IMG/VR virus record: IMGVR_UViG_3300031952_000056
Location: 1-38,117 of that record
Strand: one strand, 5' to 3'
DNA from: a virus
DNA length: 38,117 nt
This document shows positions 30,410 through 38,117 of the stretch, piece after piece (positions within the stretch are counted from its first letter, which is position 1; the number at the start of each line of letters is the position of its first letter). The translations under genes and the position numbers were made by a program. The notes beneath the pieces are model-generated. The model worked only from the letters and a program-made list of their open reading frames with translations, was not told the origin of the DNA and made no database searches.

Positions 30410-30655
30410 ATGGCAGACTACACGTTCGGCAGGGAGGTCGTGGACGGCCTGTACAACATCGACAATCCGGCGCGCGTCGACGAGCTCGGGAACCCGATAC
30501 ACCTCGCGCGCGAGGTCGAGGATGCGCTGCCCGGCAAGACGTTCACGCTCGACTGCGCGGGCGACGTCGCGACGTTCTCATTCGAGGCCGAACTCACGGG
30601 AGCAGAATACGCGACGCTCGCCGCGACGGTGGCACGCCACAAGACCAACGCGTGA
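30410..30655 (+). CDS. Small head-cluster protein
   Basis: 81 aa from ATG 30410 (ribosome binding site GAGGGA at 30400; ATG 30398 is in frame and overlaps the previous stop). MADYTFGREVVDGLYNIDNP, later KTFTLDCAGDVATFSFEAEL. One short domain, no family recognised. Its stop is followed at once by the class B promoter. Confidence 0.45.
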   Translation: MADYTFGREVVDGLYNIDNPARVDELGNPIHLAREVEDALPGKTFTLDCAGDVATFSFEAELTGAEYATLAATVARHKTNA

Positions 30656-30656
30656 A

Positions 30657-30685
30657 CGCAACGCTTAAAAAGTACGACTCCCCAA
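30657..30685 (+). promoter_or_regulatory. Late promoter (class B), protease/scaffold gene
   Basis: 29 bp identical, except T to C at one site, to 26276-26304; TATA TTAAAAA at 30665-30671. GTG 30701 is about 33 bp after the TATA centre (near leaderless) and ATG 30719 51 bp. Confidence 0.75.
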
Positions 30686-30700
30686 AAGAATCCAACACGT

Positions 30701-32749
30701 GTGACGCGGAACATTCACATGCCTTTTGGTCCATACCGGGATTTTTCTGACTGCGTCTTGCACAACCACGACAAGCGCAACCCCGAGGCATACTGCGGAA
30801 CGATACAGCGCGCCGTCGAGGGCAAGCAATCCCTGACGGAGCAGGACTGGCAGGGCTTCAACCCGCGCGACCGCATGTTCTTCCACTATTTTCCCGTCGA
30901 GGCGAAGCCGAAGGTGAGCATCATCGAGGATGGCAAGGACAAGACGAAAGAACTCATGAGCTCGAACGAATCAAAGTCGTACACGTTCTACACGAACGGC
31001 CTCGGCCACGAGGAAGTTCTGGTCACGAAGGGGAAGCCATCGCGCTACTTCGTGACGGGCTACATCAGCACCCCCGATGTGGACCTGGTGAATGACCTCG
31101 TGACGCCGCAGGCGTTGGCCGAGATGCTGCAGCAGCTGAAGGGCGGGACCATCCCGCTCAAGCTCGACGTGGAGCACGAGTCCGTGGACCTAAACACTGG
31201 CCAGATGAAGAATGTCATCCCGGCCGGCATGATAGTCGAGGCGCGCCAGGACGACAAGGGCCTGTGGGTCAAGGGCGAGCTGAACGCGGGCGTCGAGCGA
31301 TTCGGCGACGTGTGGAACTCCGTAAAAAGCGGCTTCCTCGACGCGTTCTCCATCACGTTCCGCGTGAAGGACAGAGCCTACCGCATGATAAACGGCGTCA
31401 AGACGCGCATCATCAACTCGCTCGACCTTCTCAACGTTGCGCTGACCGGCACGCCCGTGAACCCGCAGGCGACGATAACCGAGGTGTTCGCGAAGGCGGT
31501 CCGCGAGGACAAGAGCGCGAGCATCGAGCGAATCATCGCGGACGCGCGCCAGATGGGCGAGTCGGGCAAGACGGAGGACCAAATCTACTCCGAACTCAAC
31601 AACTCGTGGAGGAAAGAACTGCACGACTCCGGCTACCAGGACAGCGAAATCGAGCAGGCGTTCCGCAGCATGGCGAAGGAGAGCGCGCAGCTGTTCGGCG
31701 GGCGCTCGAAGGCGGCGAAGAAAGGCGAGACGTTCAGGGGCGCGAAGGTCGTGGTGGCGTTCGGCCCGCTGAAGGGCAAGGAGGGCACGGTCACGGAGGC
31801 GCGCGACTGGGCCGACACGGTGAGCATTCAATTCGACGATGGCAGCGCAGGCACGGCGCACCTGAGCGAGATTCAGCAGAAGGCGAAGGAGACGGGCGAC
31901 GTCGAGACGGATTCATTCCTCAAGATGATGCGGGGCAAGGCGGACACGAAGGACTTCACCGTTTGGAGCAAGCATCCGAGCCAGACGGAGTGGCAGGTCG
32001 AGAGAACCTTCGGCGTACGTTCGTACGCAGAGGAACTCGCCGACTCCATCAAGGAGAAACTCGGCAAGGACGTCAAGATTGTCGAGAACAAGGCATGCTC
32101 CAAGGAAGAGAAGGAGATGGCGGACTTGCAGAGGTTCCGCGAGAAGGCGTGCCACGCGAAGCTGAGGAACAAGATTCACGCTCCTACTGAACAGAAGGGA
32201 GGGAACGTCATGACGACTGAAGAGAAGAAGATGCCGGGCGACGAAGCCCCGAAGGGACACGAGCCAGGGCTCACCAACGAACAGGCCGCGACAACGCAGG
32301 CACCCGCCATCAACGCGGGGGCCGCACAGGGCAAGCCGTTCATCAACGAGGACGCCGGTCAGAAGAAGAAGCTGTCGTGGAAGTTCGAGATGGACGACGG
32401 CAAGACCGAGGAGGTCGAGGCCGACGACGAGGACGACGCCGTCAAGAAGGCGATGGCGAAGGGCATCAACCCCGACAAGGTCAAGCGCGTAATCAGCCCC
32501 AAGGGCAAGAAGGCTGACGACGAAGAAGAGGACGAGGAGGACGAGATGGACGAAGAGACCAAGGCGTCAATCAAGGCGCTCCCCGAGCTCAAGGGCGCGG
32601 TGGAGCTCCTCAAGAAAGAGAACGAGAGTCTGAAGGCCGAACTGAAGAGCATCATGGAGATGCCCATCATGAAGGCCAGCGGACCGAGCACCGAACCCGT
32701 GAAGCCTGTCGAGGAGAAGGGCAAGACCCCCCTCGAGATGCTTCGCTAA
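30701..32749 (+). CDS. Prohead protease with scaffold C-terminus
   Basis: 682 aa from GTG 30701 (ATG 30719 is possible). N-terminus FGPYRDFSDCVLHNHDKRNP-EAYCGTIQRA is typical of HK97-type proteases in this gene family. The S78/U35 protease core has VEHES with His159, LDAFSITFR with Ser217 and NVALTGTPVNPQA (245-257). A KOW-like beta insert (VVVAFGPLKGKEGTVTEARD) sits near 350-385. The C-terminal 180 residues are a charged coiled-coil scaffold (MDEETKASIKALPELKGAVE). Protease and scaffold direct capsid assembly and are cleaved. An internal start at 32210 can yield the scaffold alone. Confidence 0.85.
   Translation: MTRNIHMPFGPYRDFSDCVLHNHDKRNPEAYCGTIQRAVEGKQSLTEQDWQGFNPRDRMFFHYFPVEAKPKVSIIEDGKDKTKELMSSNESKSYTFYTNGLGHEEVLVTKGKPSRYFVTGYISTPDVDLVNDLVTPQALAEMLQQLKGGTIPLKLDVEHESVDLNTGQMKNVIPAGMIVEARQDDKGLWVKGELNAGVERFGDVWNSVKSGFLDAFSITFRVKDRAYRMINGVKTRIINSLDLLNVALTGTPVNPQATITEVFAKAVREDKSASIERIIADARQMGESGKTEDQIYSELNNSWRKELHDSGYQDSEIEQAFRSMAKESAQLFGGRSKAAKKGETFRGAKVVVAFGPLKGKEGTVTEARDWADTVSIQFDDGSAGTAHLSEIQQKAKETGDVETDSFLKMMRGKADTKDFTVWSKHPSQTEWQVERTFGVRSYAEELADSIKEKLGKDVKIVENKACSKEEKEMADLQRFREKACHAKLRNKIHAPTEQKGGNVMTTEEKKMPGDEAPKGHEPGLTNEQAATTQAPAINAGAAQGKPFINEDAGQKKKLSWKFEMDDGKTEEVEADDEDDAVKKAMAKGINPDKVKRVISPKGKKADDEEEDEEDEMDEETKASIKALPELKGAVELLKKENESLKAELKSIMEMPIMKASGPSTEPVKPVEEKGKTPLEMLR
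32210..32749 (+). CDS. Nested scaffold protein (internal start)
   Basis: 179 aa, same frame as the protease gene, beginning MTTEEKKMPGDEAPKGHEPG. A strong internal ribosome binding site GGGAGGG (32197-32203) lies 6 bp upstream of ATG 32210. Nested scaffolds within protease genes are known from lambda (Nu3 in C). It would supply scaffold in excess over protease. The domain contains an acidic run (32515-32550) and a coiled coil ending in LEMLR. Confidence 0.7.
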   Translation: MTTEEKKMPGDEAPKGHEPGLTNEQAATTQAPAINAGAAQGKPFINEDAGQKKKLSWKFEMDDGKTEEVEADDEDDAVKKAMAKGINPDKVKRVISPKGKKADDEEEDEEDEMDEETKASIKALPELKGAVELLKKENESLKAELKSIMEMPIMKASGPSTEPVKPVEEKGKTPLEMLR

Positions 32750-32773
32750 ACACTCCTACGGAGGGAGAGCAAC

Positions 32774-33892
32774 ATGCCAGCATTTGGGACAGTAGAAGTC
32801 AACGCAAGCGACGTGTACGCGAAGTCGTTCGGGGCACTCCCGAACGGAACGTGCTACACGGGGAAGTACATCAACCACGAGCAGAAGGGCGCGATGGGCG
32901 ACATGCGTCCGGCCCTGCAGAAGCGGTTCGAGATAGGCGTCAAGGCCTTCGAGTCGACGAGCGGCGGAGCCGGCTCGACCGACAAGGTCATGGTGCCCAT
33001 CTACCTTGACCCCGTCATCGTGGACATCTCGCGCAAGTGGACGCCGCTCGTCGAGCTCGTCCCGCGCGTGACCAACCTCGGTATCACGGCCGACTACAAC
33101 GTGATAACCGCGAAGGGCGCGGCCGCGTGGCTCGCCGAGGACTCGGTGTTGACCGAGGCCGACAGCACCCGCGTGAGGCGCAGCAAGCCAATCAAGTACC
33201 TGTACGCCGTCGGCAGAGTGACCGGCCAGGCGCAGGCGGCCGTCCCGAGCTTCATGCTCATGGGCTTCCAGCCCACGGGCATCGGGTCTCCGGACATCAA
33301 CCTCGCGGACGTGAGCGCCCCCAACGCGCGGCAGCTCCAAATCCTCGAGGCCACGAGGTCCATCAAGGAGAAGGAGGAGTACACCATCATCAACGGCTCC
33401 ATCGCCCTTGATGCGAACTCCTACGACGGGCTCATCGTGCAGATGACGGGCATCAACGAGCTGGACAAGACCGGCAACGTCATCGCGCTGAACGACCTCC
33501 ACACGGCGGTCCAGAAGGCGTTCGACGCGGGCGGCAGGCCGAACCTGGCCGTCAGCAACTCGCGCGCGTACACGGACATCCTGAAGCTGCTGAGTACGCA
33601 AATCACGTACAGAGAGGCGGCCAGGCAGGTCTTCTGGGGATTCTCCGCGCTCGTGTTGTACAGCATCGTGGGCGAGATACCCCTGATAGCTTCCATGTGG
33701 ATGGACAACACGGAGGACAAAGGGCAGATTCTTTTCCTTGACCTCACGGTCATCGAGATGAGAGTGCTCCAGGACCTCACGTACATGGAGCTCGCCAAGA
33801 CGAACGACAGCGACAAGTTCTTCCTGAAGATATACGAGGTCCTCATCATGAGGGCCCCGACGTTCTGCAGCCAGATAATCAACATCCACTGA
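32774..33892 (+). CDS. Major capsid protein (HK97 fold)
   Basis: 372 aa; ribosome binding site GGAGGG at 32760-32765. HK97-type features: TDKVMVPIYLDPVIVDISRK and WTPLVELVPRVTNLGITADY (start of the fold, about 68-108), a central beta/alpha domain, RPNLAVSNSRAYTDILKLLS and a C-terminal LDLTVIEMRVLQDLTYMELA (P/A domain). Located right after the protease/scaffold, as expected. No separate delta domain cleavage site is assigned; the acidic-neutral N-terminal 65 residues may be retained. Confidence 0.9.
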   Translation: MPAFGTVEVNASDVYAKSFGALPNGTCYTGKYINHEQKGAMGDMRPALQKRFEIGVKAFESTSGGAGSTDKVMVPIYLDPVIVDISRKWTPLVELVPRVTNLGITADYNVITAKGAAAWLAEDSVLTEADSTRVRRSKPIKYLYAVGRVTGQAQAAVPSFMLMGFQPTGIGSPDINLADVSAPNARQLQILEATRSIKEKEEYTIINGSIALDANSYDGLIVQMTGINELDKTGNVIALNDLHTAVQKAFDAGGRPNLAVSNSRAYTDILKLLSTQITYREAARQVFWGFSALVLYSIVGEIPLIASMWMDNTEDKGQILFLDLTVIEMRVLQDLTYMELAKTNDSDKFFLKIYEVLIMRAPTFCSQIINIH

Positions 33893-33954
33893 GTGGACGG
33901 CAGACGGAAGAACGGCAACTGACAACGCACAACACGAACGGAGAGTGAAACGAC

Positions 33955-34221
33955 ATGGTAGCAGACCTCGTCGAGACCTTCATCGCCGGCATCGCTCCTC
34001 ATCTGGGGAAGTCGGGCAAGGGGATGAAGTGCCTCACGTACAACATCACCAAGGTCACGCAGAACGACACAGTCACCCTCGGCGACTTCGCGACCATCGC
34101 GATGGCTCTCGTATGGTTCCCGGCATCCGGGGCATACGATACCACTACAATGGCAGGCAACGTCTTGACGCTGGCATCAGCGACAACCGGCGCAGCGAAG
34201 CTCATCGTCTGGGGATACTGA
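33955..34221 (+). CDS. Small capsid-associated protein
   Basis: 88 aa; GGAGAGTGA at 33940-33948. MVADLVETFIAGIAPHLGKS, then beta strands LTYNITKVTQNDTVTLGDFA and TLASATTGAAKLIVWGY. The Thr/Ala-rich beta pattern suits a decoration or capsid-stabilising protein; it ends just before the terminator, so it is the last gene of the head transcript. Family not recognised. Confidence 0.45.
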   Translation: MVADLVETFIAGIAPHLGKSGKGMKCLTYNITKVTQNDTVTLGDFATIAMALVWFPASGAYDTTTMAGNVLTLASATTGAAKLIVWGY

Positions 34222-34254
34222 GTCGCGAAGGCGACCTGGGCAAGTGTGGTTTCG

Positions 34255-34289
34255 GGGAGGCCTTCGGGCCTCCCTCTTTTTCATTTTTG
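34255..34289 (+). terminator. Hairpin/T-tract terminator after capsid genes
   Basis: GGGAGGCC (34255-34262) pairs with GGCCTCCC (34267-34274) around TTCG, followed by TCTTTTTCATTTTT (34275-34288). 8-bp stem with a UUCG loop and a T-tract is a textbook intrinsic terminator. Hairpin (34299-34312, CCCGC-AAGC-GCGGG) follows closely. Archaeal polymerases stop on T-runs alone; the stem is more bacterial in style. Confidence 0.85.
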
Positions 34290-34336
34290 GCAACGACGCC
34301 CGCAAGCGCGGGTTAAACGCATCAGGAGGCAGTCAA

Positions 34337-34966
34337 GTGGCGCCAACCTACACGACAGCGGCAGAAGTCTATCGACTCTCCGGCATGGATTCTACTCTCG
34401 TCCCGTCGGCCGACGTGGACCTTCACATCGAGGACGCGGAGGCGTGGCTCGACGAACACCTGCACACGACGTTCAAGGCGGGCGGCCAGAGCGTGACGGA
34501 GTACCTCGACGGCACGGGCGACAAGGCCATCTTCGTCTCGTGGTTCGGCAAGGTGTTCCGGGACGCGCAGCCGTTCGTCACAATCTCGAGCCTCGTGGTG
34601 GACGGCGTGACCGTGACCCCGAGCAAAGTCTACGTCTATCCGTACGCCGGCAAGCTGTACCTCAAGGACACGGCCGAGGTCGCGAAGTTCACGGCCACGA
34701 AGCCGCAGAGCGTCGTCATCACGTACACGTACGGGCACAGCGCCATCCCGCGCGTCATCAAGCAGCTCACGGGCCTGATTGCCGCGCTCCAGGTGCTCGC
34801 CGAGAAGATGGGCGGCACGTTCAACTCCGTCAACTCGTACACGCTTCCCGAGTACAGCGTCAACAAGGGCGACCAGGTGGCGAAGCTCGCGACGACCTTC
34901 GAGCACCTGAAGCTCAAGGTTGACTACATGCTGGCCGAGATAACACCGACGCCATCGTGCGCATGA
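34337..34966 (+). CDS. Head-tail connector (gp6/gp15-like)
   Basis: 209 aa from GTG 34337 (AGGAGG at 34324-34329, 7 bp upstream; earlier in-frame starts pass through the terminator). Typical for the DNA-packaging/connector family: TTAAEVYRLSGMD, DVDLHIEDAEAWLDEHLHTT (helix), then ISSLVVDGVTVTP, YPYAGKLYLKD, VVITYTYGHSAIPRVIKQLT and helices. It attaches to the portal and prevents DNA loss before the tail is added. Strong position and pattern match. Confidence 0.75.
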   Translation: MAPTYTTAAEVYRLSGMDSTLVPSADVDLHIEDAEAWLDEHLHTTFKAGGQSVTEYLDGTGDKAIFVSWFGKVFRDAQPFVTISSLVVDGVTVTPSKVYVYPYAGKLYLKDTAEVAKFTATKPQSVVITYTYGHSAIPRVIKQLTGLIAALQVLAEKMGGTFNSVNSYTLPEYSVNKGDQVAKLATTFEHLKLKVDYMLAEITPTPSCA

Positions 34967-34981
34967 GAGGGTGAAGACGAC

Positions 34982-35500
34982 ATGATAGGCGTTCCGAACG
35001 ACTTCCTGGGCGAGGCCATCGTGGGCCTCGGGCGGACCGTGAGGTACTTCCCAGTTGTCAAGGTGATAAGCAACGTCGAGGGAGACGAGACGATAAACCC
35101 TGGGCCGGAGCACGACATCGTGGCGGTCCTGTACCCCAAGACGACCAACGTGTTCATGCAGGCGAAGGAAGGGTTGTTCCAGGACGGCGACGCGTACATG
35201 CTCAGCAAGCCGACGGACAACGTCCAGAAGAACGACCTGGTCGTGTGGGAAGGCCGATTCTATCGCATCGACGCAGTCGTGCGCCGGTTCTGTGACGAGA
35301 GCGCGGGCACCGCGCTGTACGACTACTGCACGCTGTTCCTCCATGAGGGCATCCCCATCGGACCCGTGCCGGGCAGCGGCCGGTTCATCGGGACGTTCGC
35401 GGGGATTCCCCCGAGCGCGAGCATCGGCGACTCGTGGTTCGACTCAACGGACAAGCAGTTCAAGGGATGGGACGGCACGCAAGTCGTCATCCTCGGGTGA
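34982..35500 (+). CDS. Head-tail joining protein with fibre-type C-terminal motif
   Basis: 172 aa. Beta-rich first half (VGLGRTVRYFPVVKVISNVE, KNDLVVWEGRFYRIDAVVRR) like a head-closure/stopper protein. The last 40 residues, GIPPSASIGDSWFDSTDKQF then KGWDGTQVVILG, form a short motif that recurs in the next two genes. The motif is typical of fibre-associated proteins, so this protein may also present a binding domain. Confidence 0.6.
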   Translation: MIGVPNDFLGEAIVGLGRTVRYFPVVKVISNVEGDETINPGPEHDIVAVLYPKTTNVFMQAKEGLFQDGDAYMLSKPTDNVQKNDLVVWEGRFYRIDAVVRRFCDESAGTALYDYCTLFLHEGIPIGPVPGSGRFIGTFAGIPPSASIGDSWFDSTDKQFKGWDGTQVVILG

Positions 35501-35505
35501 TGCAC

Positions 35506-35640
35506 ATGACAACGAGAAGCTCATTCAGGGGCAACGTGGCGGGCACGCCGGCCGACAAGCAAGCGGGCGACTACTGGTTCGACACGACCGACAAGCAATA
35601 CAAGGGATACGACGGCACGAAGGTCGTCATATTGGGGTGA
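35506..35640 (+). CDS. Stand-alone motif peptide (44 aa) similar to neighbour's C-terminus
   Basis: From ATG 35506 (GGGTGA at 35495-35500; ATG 35500 also possible). SSFRGNVAGTPADKQAGDYW then FDTTDKQYKGYDGTKVVILG: nearly the C-terminal motif of the 34982 protein (WFDSTDKQFKGWDGT). Looks like a tandem duplication made into a separate small gene. Role unknown, probably structural. Confidence 0.6.
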   Translation: MTTRSSFRGNVAGTPADKQAGDYWFDTTDKQYKGYDGTKVVILG

Positions 35641-35645
35641 GGCTC

Positions 35646-38117
35646 ATGGGAGACAAGACGTACACGGACAGCATAGGTGTGTGGTATCCGCTCAGGGCGG
35701 CGAGCGACCCCACGGGAGTGACCGAGGGCGCCATCTACTACAACGTCGTCAGCAAGCAGCTCAAGTACTTCAACGGCACGGTTTGGCTCGTCATGGACAC
35801 GGGCGACATCACGGGAGTGACCGCGGGCAACGCGCTCTCGGGCGGCGGCTCATCGGGCGACGTGACGCTCGACGTCGTCGAGAGCGACATCGACCACGCG
35901 AACCTCGCGGGCGCGGGCACGAACACGCACGCGCAACTCGACACGCACGTGGCCGACGCGACCATCCACTTCACGGAAAGTTCCATCGACCACACGAACA
36001 TCCAGAACGTCGGGAGCAACACGCACGCCGACATAGACCTCCATCTCGCAAGCTCCGCGAACCCGCACGGCGTGACGCTGCAGCAGTCCACGACTGCGGG
36101 CAACTCGACGACCGACGACATCGTCCTCCTCGGAGCGAGCAAGCTCGACTTCTCGGGCGCGGCAGGCGACGCCGTCATACTCCTCAAGCCGGCCACGCAG
36201 TTCCGCGTGAACGATGGCACGAATGACCTGCTCCTCGTGGACGCCACGCAACTCGACATCTCCGGGATGACGGCAACCCTGCGCACTTTCAAGCTGTACT
36301 CTGATGTGAATGGTGACGCAAGTCTCCTTTTCGACCGAGGAACGATAGGGGCCTTTGAAAACTCTTGGATGTTGACGACCCCAAGCTCAGGTGGTGGTCC
36401 TTTGGTCTCGATGAACGTCTTGAGCACCATAACGGACGGCATCGGACTCTTCGGGCCATCGGGGACACAGGTTGTCGCATTTGGAAAGCAGTTGCCAGAC
36501 GACCCCTGGACGACCTACAATCCAGCGGTCTGTATGCTCTTTCACACGGTCTCAGGCGGCCTGAGGCTACTCGCGACTGATGACTTGAACGGAACCGGAC
36601 AGAGAGGATTCCAGTTCTCTGAGAACTTCGGGAATCCAATGCTTGCGCTTCTGAGTGGATGGCAGCAACTAAGCAACGGAACGAACTTAGTGAGCCTGTC
36701 CGCATACGATTCATCTCCTTCTGGATTCACCGGGCTGGACTTCTCCGGGACAGATACCAGCTTCGGAGGCGACGGTGCGAGCCCGCTCTTCGCAGCGCTG
36801 CTCGACTACGGAGAGGGCGCATACCTATTTTTCAACCGAGGTGCAAAGCAGTGGTCGCTCGTTACATACGATGGAGCAATCCCTGGTTCGACGGAGCACA
36901 AGATACGCTTCGACAAGGACATCTTCGCCTATTCGGTTGGTGGATTGGACAGATGGGGAATCTCCGACGGGCTCTTCGACTGCTCCGGGATGACCAACGA
37001 GGTCACGTTGAAATTCCCGGCAGGAAAAGGATTCGTCGTTGAGGAGGACGGAAGCGGGGTTCAGTTCTCAATCGGAGACACGTATGGAGACCAGTGGTTC
37101 GCTCCGACCATCGCCTTCGGGAACGGACTCCCGCAGGGATTCCATCTGAACCTTGACAGTTCAAGCGACACCGCAGCGAGCGGCTCGATGATTGAGTTGC
37201 GGAGGCAGAGGGACACGACTCCGATTGTCGCCGATGGAGACATCCTCGGAGGGTTCTTGTTCAAAGGGCACGACGGAAGCAATCTCATAGATGCCGCAGC
37301 AATCAGGGCAGAGGTCAATGGCACTCCGGGCACGAATGTGATGCCGGGACGCATCAAGTTCTTCACGAACAAGGGGGACGCAAGCCTCTACGAGACGCTC
37401 AAACTCGAATCGTGGGACGACGGCGGACAGACGGGAACCGGAATGACCATCAGAGGATGGAATGGCTCGACCGATGCCATGCTTCAGATGGGATGGGACA
37501 ACAGCGGAGCAATCACAATCGGCAAGACGGGCGGGCCATCGTTCCCGCACTTCTCCATCTGGCCGACGGACAGGCTCATAGGGCTCCCCGTGGGAGACGG
37601 GACCGGAGTGACCGGCATCTACATGAGTGACGATGCCGACGGGTGGTTCTACGACCAGGACGCCAACGTCATGAACCTCACGGCACCGGGCGGCCTTCAG
37701 CTGCTCGGCGCGGGCGCGACCGTCACGGAGTTCTCGACGGACGTCACACTCGCGGGCGACAGCGACACGGCCCTTCCGACGGAGCACGTGGTCAAGACGT
37801 ACGTGGACGACGGCGTGACCGCTGACCTCGGCACGCACACGGGCGACGCGAGCATCCACTTCACGGAGGCGAGCATCGTCCATCAGAACGTCAGCGGCGC
37901 GGGGACGAACACGCACGCGGACATCGACACGCACATCAGCGAGCAGACGCAGGTCACGAAGACGCTGTATGTGGACGCCAACAGGGGCGACGTGTACACG
38001 GCCGACGGGACCATCTCAAGGCCGTACAAGACCATCCAGGCGGCGCTCGTAGTCGCGACATCGGGCGACTTGTGCATCGTCGCTCCTGGCACGTACACGG
38101 GGGCCGTGACGATACCG
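35646..38117 (+). CDS. Tail fibre / receptor-binding protein, N-terminal part (continues at base 1 as 1-941)
   Basis: The frame is open from ATG 35646 to the last base and across the circular joint to 941, 1095 aa in all; here 824 codons are present (42 duplicated in the terminal repeat). N-terminal WYPLRAASDPTGVTEGAIYY and QLKYFNGTVWLV resemble the neighbour motif. Two similar segments (ATIHFTESSIDHTNIQN at about residue 105; ASIHFTEASIVHQNVSG at about 735) flank a block (36290-37400) with A/T-richer codons, probably an exchanged receptor-binding insert. The end begins the beta-helix. Adsorption role. Confidence 0.85.
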   Translation, partial: MGDKTYTDSIGVWYPLRAASDPTGVTEGAIYYNVVSKQLKYFNGTVWLVMDTGDITGVTAGNALSGGGSSGDVTLDVVESDIDHANLAGAGTNTHAQLDTHVADATIHFTESSIDHTNIQNVGSNTHADIDLHLASSANPHGVTLQQSTTAGNSTTDDIVLLGASKLDFSGAAGDAVILLKPATQFRVNDGTNDLLLVDATQLDISGMTATLRTFKLYSDVNGDASLLFDRGTIGAFENSWMLTTPSSGGGPLVSMNVLSTITDGIGLFGPSGTQVVAFGKQLPDDPWTTYNPAVCMLFHTVSGGLRLLATDDLNGTGQRGFQFSENFGNPMLALLSGWQQLSNGTNLVSLSAYDSSPSGFTGLDFSGTDTSFGGDGASPLFAALLDYGEGAYLFFNRGAKQWSLVTYDGAIPGSTEHKIRFDKDIFAYSVGGLDRWGISDGLFDCSGMTNEVTLKFPAGKGFVVEEDGSGVQFSIGDTYGDQWFAPTIAFGNGLPQGFHLNLDSSSDTAASGSMIELRRQRDTTPIVADGDILGGFLFKGHDGSNLIDAAAIRAEVNGTPGTNVMPGRIKFFTNKGDASLYETLKLESWDDGGQTGTGMTIRGWNGSTDAMLQMGWDNSGAITIGKTGGPSFPHFSIWPTDRLIGLPVGDGTGVTGIYMSDDADGWFYDQDANVMNLTAPGGLQLLGAGATVTEFSTDVTLAGDSDTALPTEHVVKTYVDDGVTADLGTHTGDASIHFTEASIVHQNVSGAGTNTHADIDTHISEQTQVTKTLYVDANRGDVYTADGTISRPYKTIQAALVVATSGDLCIVAPGTYTGAVTIP
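37993..38117. repeat. Terminal direct repeat, right copy
   Basis: Identical to 1-125; see the left copy. Trimming one copy yields a closed 37,992-bp genome with an unbroken fibre gene. Confidence 0.95.

Overview
The window is one complete tailed-virus genome. Bases 1-125 recur exactly at 37993-38117, so the unique sequence is 37,992 bp and is either circular or circularly permuted. One tail-fibre gene reads through the junction (35646 to the end, then 1-941; 1095 codons). Every gene I can support is on the + strand. An archaeal host is the best fit: TATA boxes preceded by purine-rich BRE-like sequence (10289, 12652, 22122, 26284, 30665), two genes placed as if on leaderless or nearly leaderless transcripts, GGTG-type ribosome binding sites, an Hjc-like resolvase and an orphan topoisomerase VI-A/Spo11-like protein. 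No sigma70-type promoters were noticed. One bacterial-looking hairpin/T-tract terminator (34255) keeps the host call open. I saw no integrase, polymerase, helicase or primase.

Layout. (1) Packaging and head, 23894-34221: possible small terminase, large terminase, a ribbon-helix-helix regulator, portal, SPP1-gp7-like minor head protein, several small structural proteins, a prohead protease with a nested in-frame scaffold, the HK97-fold major capsid protein and a small capsid-associated protein, ending at a strong terminator. (2) Connector, tail and receptor binding, 34337-38117 and 1-8680: connector proteins, a 1095-aa mosaic tail fibre, gp10-like and terminator-like tail-completion proteins, tail tube, tail assembly chaperones joined by a predicted -1 frameshift at A_AAA_AAG, a short tape measure, hub, a carbohydrate-binding-like baseplate protein and a tail-collar protein. 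The long tail with tape measure and no visible sheath points to a siphovirus. (3) Lysis, 8680-10264: a transglutaminase-fold cysteine protease candidate followed by holin-like membrane proteins.

(4) Early/replication/accessory region, 10268-23889: a TATA promoter and a TopoVI-A/Spo11-like Toprim protein, small coiled-coil proteins, then a 374-bp control region (12676-13049) with two TATA boxes, a GNRA-loop hairpin and two pairs of GTGGCCAC palindromes with identical 14-bp spacing. This is my best candidate for an origin or operator. Downstream are many small zinc-binding, winged-helix and coiled-coil proteins, an OB-like protein, and an A+T-richer imported cassette (about 16380-19250) holding a methyltransferase, a protein with 21 copies of a 4-residue repeat, a widespread phage protein family and a pure Gly-Ser-repeat peptide. 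The region ends with an HNH nuclease, an Hjc-like resolvase and a ParB-DNA methyltransferase fusion.

How it fits together: one promoter sequence (29 bp, one mismatch) precedes both the portal and the protease/scaffold genes, which suggests coordinated late expression; a different shared promoter sequence precedes the Toprim gene and the control region, which suggests an early class. The least explained parts are the repeat-protein cassette, the palindrome region and the lysis enzyme.
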